This document shows, piece after piece, positions 1 through 5,430 of a stretch of 14,581 nt of DNA. The stretch comes from an uncultured Mycoplasmatota bacterium (lineage in GTDB: Bacteria > Bacillota_I > Bacilli_A > RF39 > UBA660). The first letter of the stretch is position 1. The number at the start of each line of letters is the position of its first letter. The notes under the pieces are model-generated. The model had not been told where the DNA came from. It saw nothing but the letters and a program-made list of their open reading frames with translations, and did not search any database. The stretch covers positions 1 to 14,581 of the forward strand of contig URUT01000033.1 of the NCBI GenBank assembly GCA_900551105.1, in the 5' to 3' direction. Made by a program: the position numbers and the translations under genes.

Positions 1-1654
1 GATTATCAACAGATCTTTGATAAATAGATGTACCACCACCAGCAACATATTTTCCAAACGCTTCCGCCATACTAGTAATATTATCCTTTGTTCTATCTTT
101 TAAGTTACCGACATGATTCTTAGCTGCATATTCAAGCAATATTTTATCAAATGTAGCATCAATCTCTTCTTTTGTAACATTAGGATTATCGCGACGCATT
201 TGAGCAGCTAAATTATTTTTCATTTCAATTCCATCGTCGCTGTCCGCAAATGCCTCTTTCCAATTATTTTGAAGCATTCTACTATGAGCTTCTCTATCAT
301 CTCTATGTTCATCAGCGGTAGCCCTCGCTCCAGTGATAGTGCCTTTTAATTTAGTAATATCATTAAGGCCTCTACTTTGAATCCAACCTTGTCTTCCACC
401 ACCAACTAAACCTCCAAAACCAGTTTTAAGAATATCTCCAAACTTTTTGCCATTTTTAAACGCATTTATTCCATTTCCCACAGCAGTAAGCCCTGCAGCT
501 CCTATAGTAGATGCAGCACGCATAGCGTATTCATTTTCTCCAAGTTTCTTTTTAATTGAAAGCTCTGGTATTTTAGTACCAAATAAATCTTCTAATAATT
601 TTGGAGCTTCCTTAGCAAATTTTAAAATACCCAAAATTATTACAACGGAAGCAATACAGTTAATAAACCATCCACCACCACCAGCTGTCCAATCTATTTT
701 AGGAATAAAACTAATAACCTCTATTGCAAAATAAATTACTATGATTCTTTCAAAAACCTGCAAATAAGTTTTGATAAACTCACCTTGCCATTTATCATAC
801 ATACTTTTTTGTTTTGGAAAAACCTTAACAAAAATAGGTACCGGCGCAATTAACTTTAATACAGCTAGTTTTGCTGCTCTTACCCCTAAATCAAGAGAGA
901 AAGATAAGAACATATAAGCTGCCAAACCACCAGCTATAGTACTAACTAACCATAAATACTCCATTTTACCGTCTGGTATGCCATGTTTCAATTCTTTATC
1001 TTGCATAAACTTACTTAAATCAAAAATATTTCCCGTTGCCGCTTTTTCCGCAAGTTCTACATATCTATCGCAAAGTTCAGCAGTACCAATATTAGTAAGC
1101 TCAATCGTTTTTCCCGCATCATTTACATAACTAGATTCTCCTTGATGCTGACATTCAAACATTGTTACAACTTCTCCATTTTCACTAAGTGGATGATAAA
1201 ACGCTGTAAAGATTGTCACAGGCACCTCTAAAGCAGATTTTTTAGTATAATCCGAACCAACAGTAGACCCCGTAATAATTTTACCTAAAGTATTATCCTC
1301 AACAATATGATTTTGAAAAATTTGTAAATACCTACAAATTAAAGGAAAAGTAATTAGTAAAACTACCGAAATAACTAGATTCTTAATCATTCCCTTAAAG
1401 GATTTATCATCTTTTCCATTAACAGTATCCGGATTTAAAATTGCTAAAATAATATTATACGCAAAAACGAATAGCATAACTATTCCCAAAATCATATAAA
1501 CTCTTCTAGTTATTAAAGCAAGTTCATCATTACTAAATATTTCAACTTTACTTACTACCTCAAATAACTGATAACTAAAATTTATACATATATAAACAAT
1601 ATAATCTAAAGTAAGAAGGATACCATAAAAAGCATCACTAATCCAATATCCCAT
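1..1654 (-). CDS. VirB6/TrbL-like type IV secretion membrane protein (3' end beyond window)
   Basis: The frame is open from an ATG at 1654 to the left edge, giving 551 residues with the C-terminus missing. An AGGAGG site lies 8 bases before the ATG and overlaps the stop of the preceding gene. Hydrophobic segments lie near residues 10-30, 50-73, 92-111, 233-256, 262-278, 302-318 and 329-348. A soluble loop (about 112-230) with several Cys separates the two membrane clusters. From about 350 the chain is a charged, Gly-rich soluble tail. The stretch around 268-300 (LIAPVPIFVKVFP, then KW, then TYLQVFERIIVIYF) resembles the 'APIPI...YxDPK...W...TYLxLFIRLAxIYF' segment I associate with VirB6/TrbL-like proteins of Firmicutes conjugation systems. 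The role would be the inner-membrane channel of a type IV secretion apparatus. The upstream VirB2-like gene supports this. The family call is by pattern memory; a polytopic protein of unknown function is the alternative. Confidence 0.6.
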   Translation of the reverse strand, partial: MGYWISDAFYGILLTLDYIVYICINFSYQLFEVVSKVEIFSNDELALITRRVYMILGIVMLFVFAYNIILAILNPDTVNGKDDKSFKGMIKNLVISVVLLITFPLICRYLQIFQNHIVEDNTLGKIITGSTVGSDYTKKSALEVPVTIFTAFYHPLSENGEVVTMFECQHQGESSYVNDAGKTIELTNIGTAELCDRYVELAEKAATGNIFDLSKFMQDKELKHGIPDGKMEYLWLVSTIAGGLAAYMFLSFSLDLGVRAAKLAVLKLIAPVPIFVKVFPKQKSMYDKWQGEFIKTYLQVFERIIVIYFAIEVISFIPKIDWTAGGGGWFINCIASVVIILGILKFAKEAPKLLEDLFGTKIPELSIKKKLGENEYAMRAASTIGAAGLTAVGNGINAFKNGKKFGDILKTGFGGLVGGGRQGWIQSRGLNDITKLKGTITGARATADEHRDDREAHSRMLQNNWKEAFADSDDGIEMKNNLAAQMRRDNPNVTKEEIDATFDKILLEYAAKNHVGNLKDRTKDNITSMAEAFGKYVAGGGTSIYQRSVDN

Positions 1655-1666
1655 CGCTTATCCCTC

Positions 1667-2026
1667 CTAATTTATACAAGTTGTATAGGCCTCATTAATA
1701 AATGATAACAACAGATTTAATAAAATCGGTAAAAAGAACAACGCCGCTACAAGTATTAATCTTGTAATAAGTTTCTGATTAACTTTTTTATACTCATCAG
1801 CATCCTTATTAGTTATTGCTGAAATATAATCATAAGTTGTATAAACCACAACAATAATTGGTCCAAAAATTCTAACATATTTTAAAATCATTTCCAAATC
1901 ATTCATTACTTTATCCCCAAGTAACCCTCTACAAGTCTCAGCAGTTGCATCATCTGCAAATACATTCGTATTTAAAATTAAAAACAATCCTATTATAAAT
2001 ATCAAAAAAATGGTTCTTTTTTTCAT
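1667..2026 (-). CDS. VirB2/TrbC-like small membrane subunit of a type IV secretion system
   Basis: 119 residues. The ATG at 2026 is preferred over an in-frame TTG at 2035, because GAGG is too close to the TTG but about 10 bases from the ATG. Residues 1-24 form a signal peptide (KKR, then a hydrophobic core, with probable cleavage at VFA|DD). The mature part has two membrane helices, about 50-70 and 87-110, joined by a short charged loop. Cys32 and Cys117 flank them and could form a disulfide outside the membrane. Signal peptide plus two helices in about 95 mature residues is the VirB2/TrbC pilin-like architecture, and the gene sits 12 bases upstream of a VirB6-like gene in one operon. Primary sequence in this class is poorly conserved, so the call rests on topology and context. 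It is the first gene after a good promoter. Confidence 0.55.
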   Translation of the reverse strand: MKKRTIFLIFIIGLFLILNTNVFADDATAETCRGLLGDKVMNDLEMILKYVRIFGPIIVVVYTTYDYISAITNKDADEYKKVNQKLITRLILVAALFFLPILLNLLLSFINEAYTTCIN

Positions 2027-2053
2027 AATTATCAAACCTCAATATACAATATA

Positions 2054-2082
2054 ATTTTAATATATAATCACTGATAATGCAA
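2054..2082 (-). promoter_or_regulatory. sigma-A promoter for the VirB2/VirB6-like operon
   Basis: On the minus strand TTGCAT (2077-2082), a 17-base spacer, then TAAAAT (2054-2059), about 28 bases upstream of the VirB2-like ATG. No other start signal is seen before the two genes. Confidence 0.5.
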
Positions 2083-2104
2083 GAAATATTTTTGTTAAAT
2101 AGCC

Positions 2105-2133
2105 TTGATAAAAATTTCTAATCATAATATAAT
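2105..2133 (+). promoter_or_regulatory. sigma-A promoter for the DUF1003 gene
   Basis: TTGATA (2105-2110), 17-base spacer, TATAAT (2128-2133). AAGGTGA at 2140-2146 is the ribosome site, 9 bases before the ATG at 2156. Divergent from the secretion operon promoter. Confidence 0.75.
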
Positions 2134-2155
2134 TCAGTTAAGGTGATAAAAAAAT

Positions 2156-2662
2156 ATGGAAAATAAAAAAACTAAAAAAGAAATAGTTCAAATGCTTCTA
2201 AAAAAAGAATTAAATGCATTAGATGAAGAAGAACTTATCAATATGTTAATTGATGAGCCTATCGCTGTAGATGTTGATAAACAAAGCGATGAAAGTCGTT
2301 CTTTTGGTGATATACTAGCAGATAAAATAACAGAAGTTGCTGGTAGTTGGAAATTTATAATTGGTATGATAATCTTCTTAACCTTATGGATCTTACTAAA
2401 TTTGTATATATTAGAAGATCAAGACCCATACCCATTTATTTTATTAAACTTGATATTATCTTGTATTGCCGCCTTGCAAGCGCCAATCATTATGATGAGC
2501 CAAAATAGAGAGGCAAAAAAAGACCGTATGCGTAGTTCAAACGATTATAAAACTGACTTAAAAAGTGAGTTAATCTTAGAAGAACTACATAATGAAATGC
2601 AAAAAATAATTGCAACTCAAAATAAAATATTAAAACTACTAAATGAAAAAGATGAAAATTAA
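2156..2662 (+). CDS. DUF1003 family membrane protein
   Basis: 168 residues, full length for the family. An N-terminal charged region (1-48) is followed by the DUF1003 core: FGDILADKITEVAGSWKFII (50-69), a first membrane helix (about 65-86), the DPYPFILLNLILS segment (90-102), a second helix (about 93-113), and the AALQAPIIMMSQNR motif (105-118). Then comes a charged ND-Y...LK...L helix pattern to the end, probably a cytoplasmic coiled coil (about 128-165). The biochemical role of the family is not established and I do not assign one. It is a single-gene unit with its own promoter and a terminator shared with the convergent gene. The family call is secure because several of its hallmark stretches are present in order. 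Confidence 0.88.
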   Translation: MENKKTKKEIVQMLLKKELNALDEEELINMLIDEPIAVDVDKQSDESRSFGDILADKITEVAGSWKFIIGMIIFLTLWILLNLYILEDQDPYPFILLNLILSCIAALQAPIIMMSQNREAKKDRMRSSNDYKTDLKSELILEELHNEMQKIIATQNKILKLLNEKDEN

Positions 2663-2693
2663 AAAAAGTTCAACACACAAATTGAACTTTTTT
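2661..2693. terminator. bidirectional terminator between the DUF1003 gene and the 283-residue gene
   Basis: A 12-base perfect stem (AAAAAAGTTCAA at 2662-2673 with TTGAACTTTTTT at 2682-2693) and an 8-base loop, with A/T tracts on both sides. It overlaps the last bases of both convergent genes. Confidence 0.85.
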
Positions 2694-3543
2694 ATTGCAT
2701 TAATTTAAATTCTTTCATCTTGTTAATATCTTTAACACTCTCTAAATAGCCATCTAATCTACTAATTAACTCACTAGCTTTAGCTTTATCATCATCATTA
2801 CCACTAGCACTTTTCTTACTAATTAATTCTTTAAAATAACTATTTACTGCCCTTACTTCGCTTTCACTAACAAGCATTTTATTAATTGCAAAGCTTTCAT
2901 TTAATTCATCAATAGCGCCCATCGCATTAACAAAAGATGGATCAAACTCTTCCATTTTTAAAACAAAATTTTTAAAATCAGCTTTAAAGAACAAATTCAT
3001 CATTTCTTCTTCACCAATTAAATACTCAGCACATTCTGAAATAAGTTTAGCATAACTATCACTACGTTTATCAAATATTTTTTCACATAATAAAGCTCTA
3101 TAACCATCACCTATTGCTACATTATGAATCTTACCCTTATTCTCAAAGAAAGTAAGTCCACTATAAGCCCCAGCTTCATCTCTTCTAAAAGAAGCACAAG
3201 TTAATAAGAGTTTATAAACACTTAAAAAATCTGCATTATCATAAACTTTTATCTCATTATTAACTACATTATAATTAGAACGTAACACTCCCTGTGGTAA
3301 TATTTTATCAGCAATTTTTCTAATGAAAGTCATATCATAAAAAGTAAGACTTTTTACTCTTTCTTCAAATATACTAGTATCTGTATTAGGATATTTAGTC
3401 TTTAAAGCTTGTATCATATCCATAACAATAGGAAAATATCCTTTAAGATTTTCTCTATCAAAAGTATACACTCTTTTAGTATCTCCATAATCACTTGGAA
3501 TAATTATTTTTCTAGCATCATTCTTTCTAAATAATTTAAACAT
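2692..3543 (-). CDS. unrecognised soluble protein, 283 residues
   Basis: No named family is recognised with confidence. The ATG at 3543 has GGAGG 6 bases upstream. There is no signal peptide or membrane helix. The N-terminus is basic (FKLFRKNDARK), the middle is mixed alpha/beta, and the C-terminal third (about 205-283) is helical and charged, with a Ser/Asp/Lys-rich break near 243-256. Residues 105-200 (VYKLLLTCAS at 109-118, then GDGYRALLCEKIF at 145-157, then SYAKLISECAEYLIG) remind me of a Firmicutes putative metallopeptidase-like domain. In that domain the first segment carries an HExxH-type motif and the second reads roughly GLNEGYTQLLTERYF. Here the His/Glu residues are absent. That comparison is from memory and weak. 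The gene lies just downstream of a terminator hairpin and no separate promoter is evident, so it may be expressed by readthrough from the 139-residue gene. Confidence 0.75.
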   Translation of the reverse strand: MFKLFRKNDARKIIIPSDYGDTKRVYTFDRENLKGYFPIVMDMIQALKTKYPNTDTSIFEERVKSLTFYDMTFIRKIADKILPQGVLRSNYNVVNNEIKVYDNADFLSVYKLLLTCASFRRDEAGAYSGLTFFENKGKIHNVAIGDGYRALLCEKIFDKRSDSYAKLISECAEYLIGEEEMMNLFFKADFKNFVLKMEEFDPSFVNAMGAIDELNESFAINKMLVSESEVRAVNSYFKELISKKSASGNDDDKAKASELISRLDGYLESVKDINKMKEFKLMQ

Positions 3544-3562
3544 TTCTACCCTCCATTGGTTT

Positions 3563-3589
3563 AAAAAAACAAGTATGATTACTTGTTTT
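3563..3589 (-). terminator. intergenic terminator/attenuator after the 139-residue gene
   Basis: Perfect 10-base stem (plus-strand AAAACAAGTA at 3566-3575 with TACTTGTTTT at 3580-3589), 4-base loop, then seven T on the minus strand (3563-3569). It overlaps the stop codon of the upstream gene and lies about 20 bases before the next same-strand start. Confidence 0.8.
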
Positions 3590-3998
3590 GTAACATATTA
3601 AGCAAATCAATTTTAAACATATCTTTTTCAGCATTATTTTTACTAATCATAACGCCTTTATAAGTAGTAAGCTCAGCCATATGTCCTTCAAGTAATATAT
3701 CAGATGGTGTTAATGTATCAAGCATAACTACGCCTTCTTTTTCATAAACAATATAATGTAATTTAATATCACCATGCACTTGACTAAACATATGATCACT
3801 TGGCAATTTTAATTCATATGTTTTTGTACCAGCTTTTTTATTCTTAGAAACAAGTTCTCCAACAAAATCCCCATTTCTAAGTGCTGGATAGTAAGTAAAG
3901 TTAAGTTTCTTAAAAGCAAGCATATTATATTTCTTTAATGCTCTTTCTAACTTCTTATACTCATTTTCGTTAATATAATCTAAAATAAATCCTTTCAT
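3579..3998 (-). CDS. unrecognised small soluble protein, 139 residues
   Basis: I do not recognise a family. The start is placed at the ATG at 3998, because the purine-rich GGTGATGGGGG lies about 8 bases upstream. The in-frame GTG (4016) and ATG (4013) are too close to AAGG. There is no signal peptide or membrane segment. Residues 1-35 look helical and basic. Residues 35-120 look beta-rich (NFTYYPAL, GDFVGELV, TYELKLP, VHGDIKLHYIVYEKEGVVML), suggesting a compact alpha+beta domain. It is transcribed from an unusually strong, consensus sigma-A promoter with dyad symmetry over the -35 box, so it is probably a regulated unit. The 283-residue gene follows on the same strand after a terminator hairpin. 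Confidence 0.75.
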   Translation of the reverse strand: MKGFILDYINENEYKKLERALKKYNMLAFKKLNFTYYPALRNGDFVGELVSKNKKAGTKTYELKLPSDHMFSQVHGDIKLHYIVYEKEGVVMLDTLTPSDILLEGHMAELTTYKGVMISKNNAEKDMFKIDLLNMLQNK

Positions 3999-4032
3999 AA
4001 ATAAAACCCCCATCACCCTTAATTACACCTAA

Positions 4033-4061
4033 ATTATAGCATAAAAAGGGCATTTTGTCAA
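4033..4061 (-). promoter_or_regulatory. consensus sigma-A promoter P1 for the 139-residue gene
   Basis: A perfect match on the minus strand: TTGACA (4056-4061), 17-base spacer, TATAAT (4033-4038), about 35 bases before the ATG. The -35 box is the proximal half of a perfect 14-base palindrome. Confidence 0.9.
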
Positions 4062-4114
4062 ATTTGACACTTTACATAGTATCCACTTGGACCTATATAG
4101 TACCACAAAATGCC
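4049..4114. repeat. 10-base perfect inverted repeat enclosing a 14-base palindrome (candidate operator)
   Basis: GGCATTTTGT at 4049-4058 and its exact reverse complement ACAAAATGCC at 4105-4114 are 46 bases apart. Within this interval TGTCAAATTTGACA (4056-4069) is a perfect palindrome covering the P1 -35 box. The right arm falls inside the spacer of an upstream second promoter. I recognise no known repressor site: the TnrA/GlnR, Rex, CIRCE and cre patterns do not fit. Confidence 0.6.
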
Positions 4115-4126
4115 AAAAATAGTCAA
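4097..4126 (-). promoter_or_regulatory. possible second promoter P2 for the 139-residue gene
   Basis: On the minus strand TTGACT (4121-4126), 18-base spacer, TACTAT (4097-4102) preceded by an extended TGG. It is weaker than P1 but well placed in tandem with it. Confidence 0.4.
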
Positions 4127-4147
4127 TAAAAAAGCAAAAAAAAGCGC

Positions 4148-4181
4148 AAAAAAATCCTAGGACTAACAATTAAAAATTGCT
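4148..4181 (-). terminator. possible weak terminator after the Flp pilin gene
   Basis: Minus-strand hairpin AGCAATT / AATTGTT with a 3-base loop (plus 4165-4181), then after 10 bases a run of T (4148-4154). The gap between stem and T-run makes it unconvincing, but nothing better lies before the next promoter. Confidence 0.3.
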
Positions 4182-4199
4182 GGCTTCATACCCATGAGG

Positions 4200-4421
4200 T
4201 TAATCCCAAAGATTATCACTACTACTAGAAACACACTTTCCTTCTCCTCTTTTTTCTCCAGGAACATATTCCTCACCTACTAAAGGACAAGAAGCCTTAG
4301 TAATAGCATCTTTTAAATAACCACCTAGATATTTAACAAGAACTACGGCTAATACAGTAATCAAACTTATAATTAAAACATATTCAACTAAGGCTTGACC
4401 ACGATTACTATTCTTCCTCAT
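4200..4421 (-). CDS. Flp-type (class III) prepilin, 73 residues
   Basis: The protein starts MRKNSNRG and continues QALVEYVLIISLITVLAVVLVKYLGG. This is the Flp/Fap pilin signature: a short basic leader, a Gly at position 8 as the prepilin-peptidase cut site, Glu at mature +5 and Tyr at +6, then a single hydrophobic helix (about 15-34) that packs the pilus core. The mature part carries an extra acidic tail with Cys45 and Cys63, which may pair. AGGTGA lies 7 bases before the ATG, behind a good promoter. It stands alone: no Tad ATPase, TadB/C platform or prepilin peptidase is in the window. If functional it needs assembly genes encoded elsewhere. TadE-like pseudopilin is the alternative, but the short length favours Flp. 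Confidence 0.8.
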   Translation of the reverse strand: MRKNSNRGQALVEYVLIISLITVLAVVLVKYLGGYLKDAITKASCPLVGEEYVPGEKRGEGKCVSSSSDNLWD

Positions 4422-4440
4422 CTAGGACTCACCTAATATA

Positions 4441-4469
4441 ATAATATTATGTTTTGCATTTTTTGTCAA
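4441..4469 (-). promoter_or_regulatory. sigma-A promoter for the Flp pilin gene
   Basis: Minus strand TTGACA (4464-4469), 17-base spacer, TATTAT (4441-4446). It overlaps the divergent DUF192 promoter on the other strand. Confidence 0.8.
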
Positions 4470-4482
4470 TTAAATATATAAT
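4454..4482 (+). promoter_or_regulatory. sigma-A promoter for the DUF192 gene
   Basis: TTGCAT (4454-4459), 17-base spacer, TATAAT (4477-4482), then AAGAGG (4487-4492) 6 bases before the ATG at 4499. The transcript probably continues into def, since no terminator separates them. Confidence 0.65.
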
Positions 4483-4498
4483 AATTAAGAGGTAAACT

Positions 4499-4783
4499 AT
4501 GAAAATAATTATAGCAAAAACTTTTAAACAAAAACTTATTGGTTTTATGGGACAAAAAAATATTAAACATGGCATCTATTTTCCAAACGTTAACAAAATA
4601 CACACCTACTTTATGAAAGAAAAAATAGATATTATTGGTCTAAATAAAGAAAATATTATTACTGAGATTATTTCAAATGTTCCTAAAAATAAAATTATAA
4701 TTTTAAGAAAATCAACGCATACTCTTGAACTTCCAAACGGTCAAAGTAAGAAATATCACCTAGGTCAAAAAATCAAAATATAA
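4499..4783 (+). CDS. DUF192 family protein
   Basis: 94 residues. The family pattern is present in order: an early K-x-x-G-F-M-G-Q-K segment (11-20; the family has R-x-x-GLMGR), HTYFMKEKIDIIGLNKE (35-51; the family has THTFFM..PIDVIFLD), an NVP segment (60-62), and THTLELPNG (73-81; the family has VLELPAG) ahead of a LGQKI tail. There is no signal peptide, unlike many exported members, so it appears cytoplasmic. The function of the family is unknown. It lies 59 bases upstream of def on the same strand and probably shares its transcript. Confidence 0.8.
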   Translation: MKIIIAKTFKQKLIGFMGQKNIKHGIYFPNVNKIHTYFMKEKIDIIGLNKENIITEIISNVPKNKIIILRKSTHTLELPNGQSKKYHLGQKIKI

Positions 4784-4842
4784 CTTTTTCTTTATTTTTC
4801 TTCTAATATTTGTTAAACTAGTCTAGTTAAGGGGTGAATCTT

Positions 4843-5403
4843 ATGAAGTATTCAAAATTACCAAATATTAAAATATTAGATGAATCAAACAAAGTCTTGC
4901 ATCAAAAATCTAAGGAAGTAACCTTCCCACTTGATGAAGAAACTAAACAAATTATTAATGACGCACTAGACTATCTTGAAATGAGTCAAATAGATAAGTA
5001 CAGTGAAAAATATGACTTACGACCAGGTATGGGCCTATCTTTTGTTCAGTTGGGTATTCTAAAGCGTATCTTTGTTATTTCGGAAGACTTAGGTAACAAC
5101 AAATTTAATCGTCACATTGTAATTAATCCAGTAATTGTAAGTAAAAGCGAAGAACTAATCTACGTTGGCGAAGGCGAAGGCTGTTTAAGTGTTAACCGTG
5201 AAGTAGAAGGTATTGTTCCAAGAAACGCTAGACTTACAGTTGAAGCCTATGACGAAAAAGGTGATTTATTTACCTTAAGAGTTAGAGAAGATATGGCAGT
5301 AGCTTTCCAGCACGAAATAGACCATCTTAATGGCATCCTATTCGTAGATAAAATAGACAAAAAAAATCCTTATAAAAACGCTGATAAAATGCGTGAAATA
5401 TAA
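4843..5403 (+). CDS. def: peptide deformylase, type 2
   Basis: 186 residues. It removes the formyl group from the N-terminal formyl-Met of new proteins in the cytoplasm. The three metal-site motifs are present: EGCLS (112-116, Cys114 a metal ligand), HEIDH (157-161, two His ligands and the catalytic Glu), and a motif-1 region GMGLSFVQLG (62-71) that keeps the Gln but has SFV in place of the usual AAP. The long insert before motif 1 and the RPGMGL context match type-2 enzymes of Bacilli. The start is the ATG at 4843, 5 bases after AGGGGTGA. The GTG at 4834 lies inside that ribosome site and is rejected. A strong terminator follows. Confidence 0.95.
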   Translation: MKYSKLPNIKILDESNKVLHQKSKEVTFPLDEETKQIINDALDYLEMSQIDKYSEKYDLRPGMGLSFVQLGILKRIFVISEDLGNNKFNRHIVINPVIVSKSEELIYVGEGEGCLSVNREVEGIVPRNARLTVEAYDEKGDLFTLRVREDMAVAFQHEIDHLNGILFVDKIDKKNPYKNADKMREI

Positions 5404-5429
5404 AAACGATAATCACACTTATCGTTTTT
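5402..5429. terminator. bidirectional terminator between def and parE
   Basis: Perfect 11-base stem AAAAACGATAA (5402-5412) / TTATCGTTTTT (5419-5429) with a 6-base loop. The stops of both convergent genes abut it. Confidence 0.9.
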
Positions 5430-5430
5430 A

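Noticed and set aside
447..734. 95-codon plus-strand open frame
   Set aside because: It is antisense to the VirB6-like gene, has no ribosome site, and its composition mirrors the real frame.
4056..4069. TGTCAAATTTGACA as a known operator (TnrA/GlnR, Rex, CIRCE, cre)
   Set aside because: Spacing and half-site sequences do not fit: TnrA needs TGTNA-N7-TNACA, Rex needs TTGTGA-N6-TCACAA, and the CIRCE and cre cores are absent. It is kept as an unassigned palindrome.
4110..4160. 16-residue Lys-rich plus-strand frame starting MPKIVNKKAKK
   Set aside because: It has no ribosome site or promoter in the right place, and its Lys content follows from A-runs.
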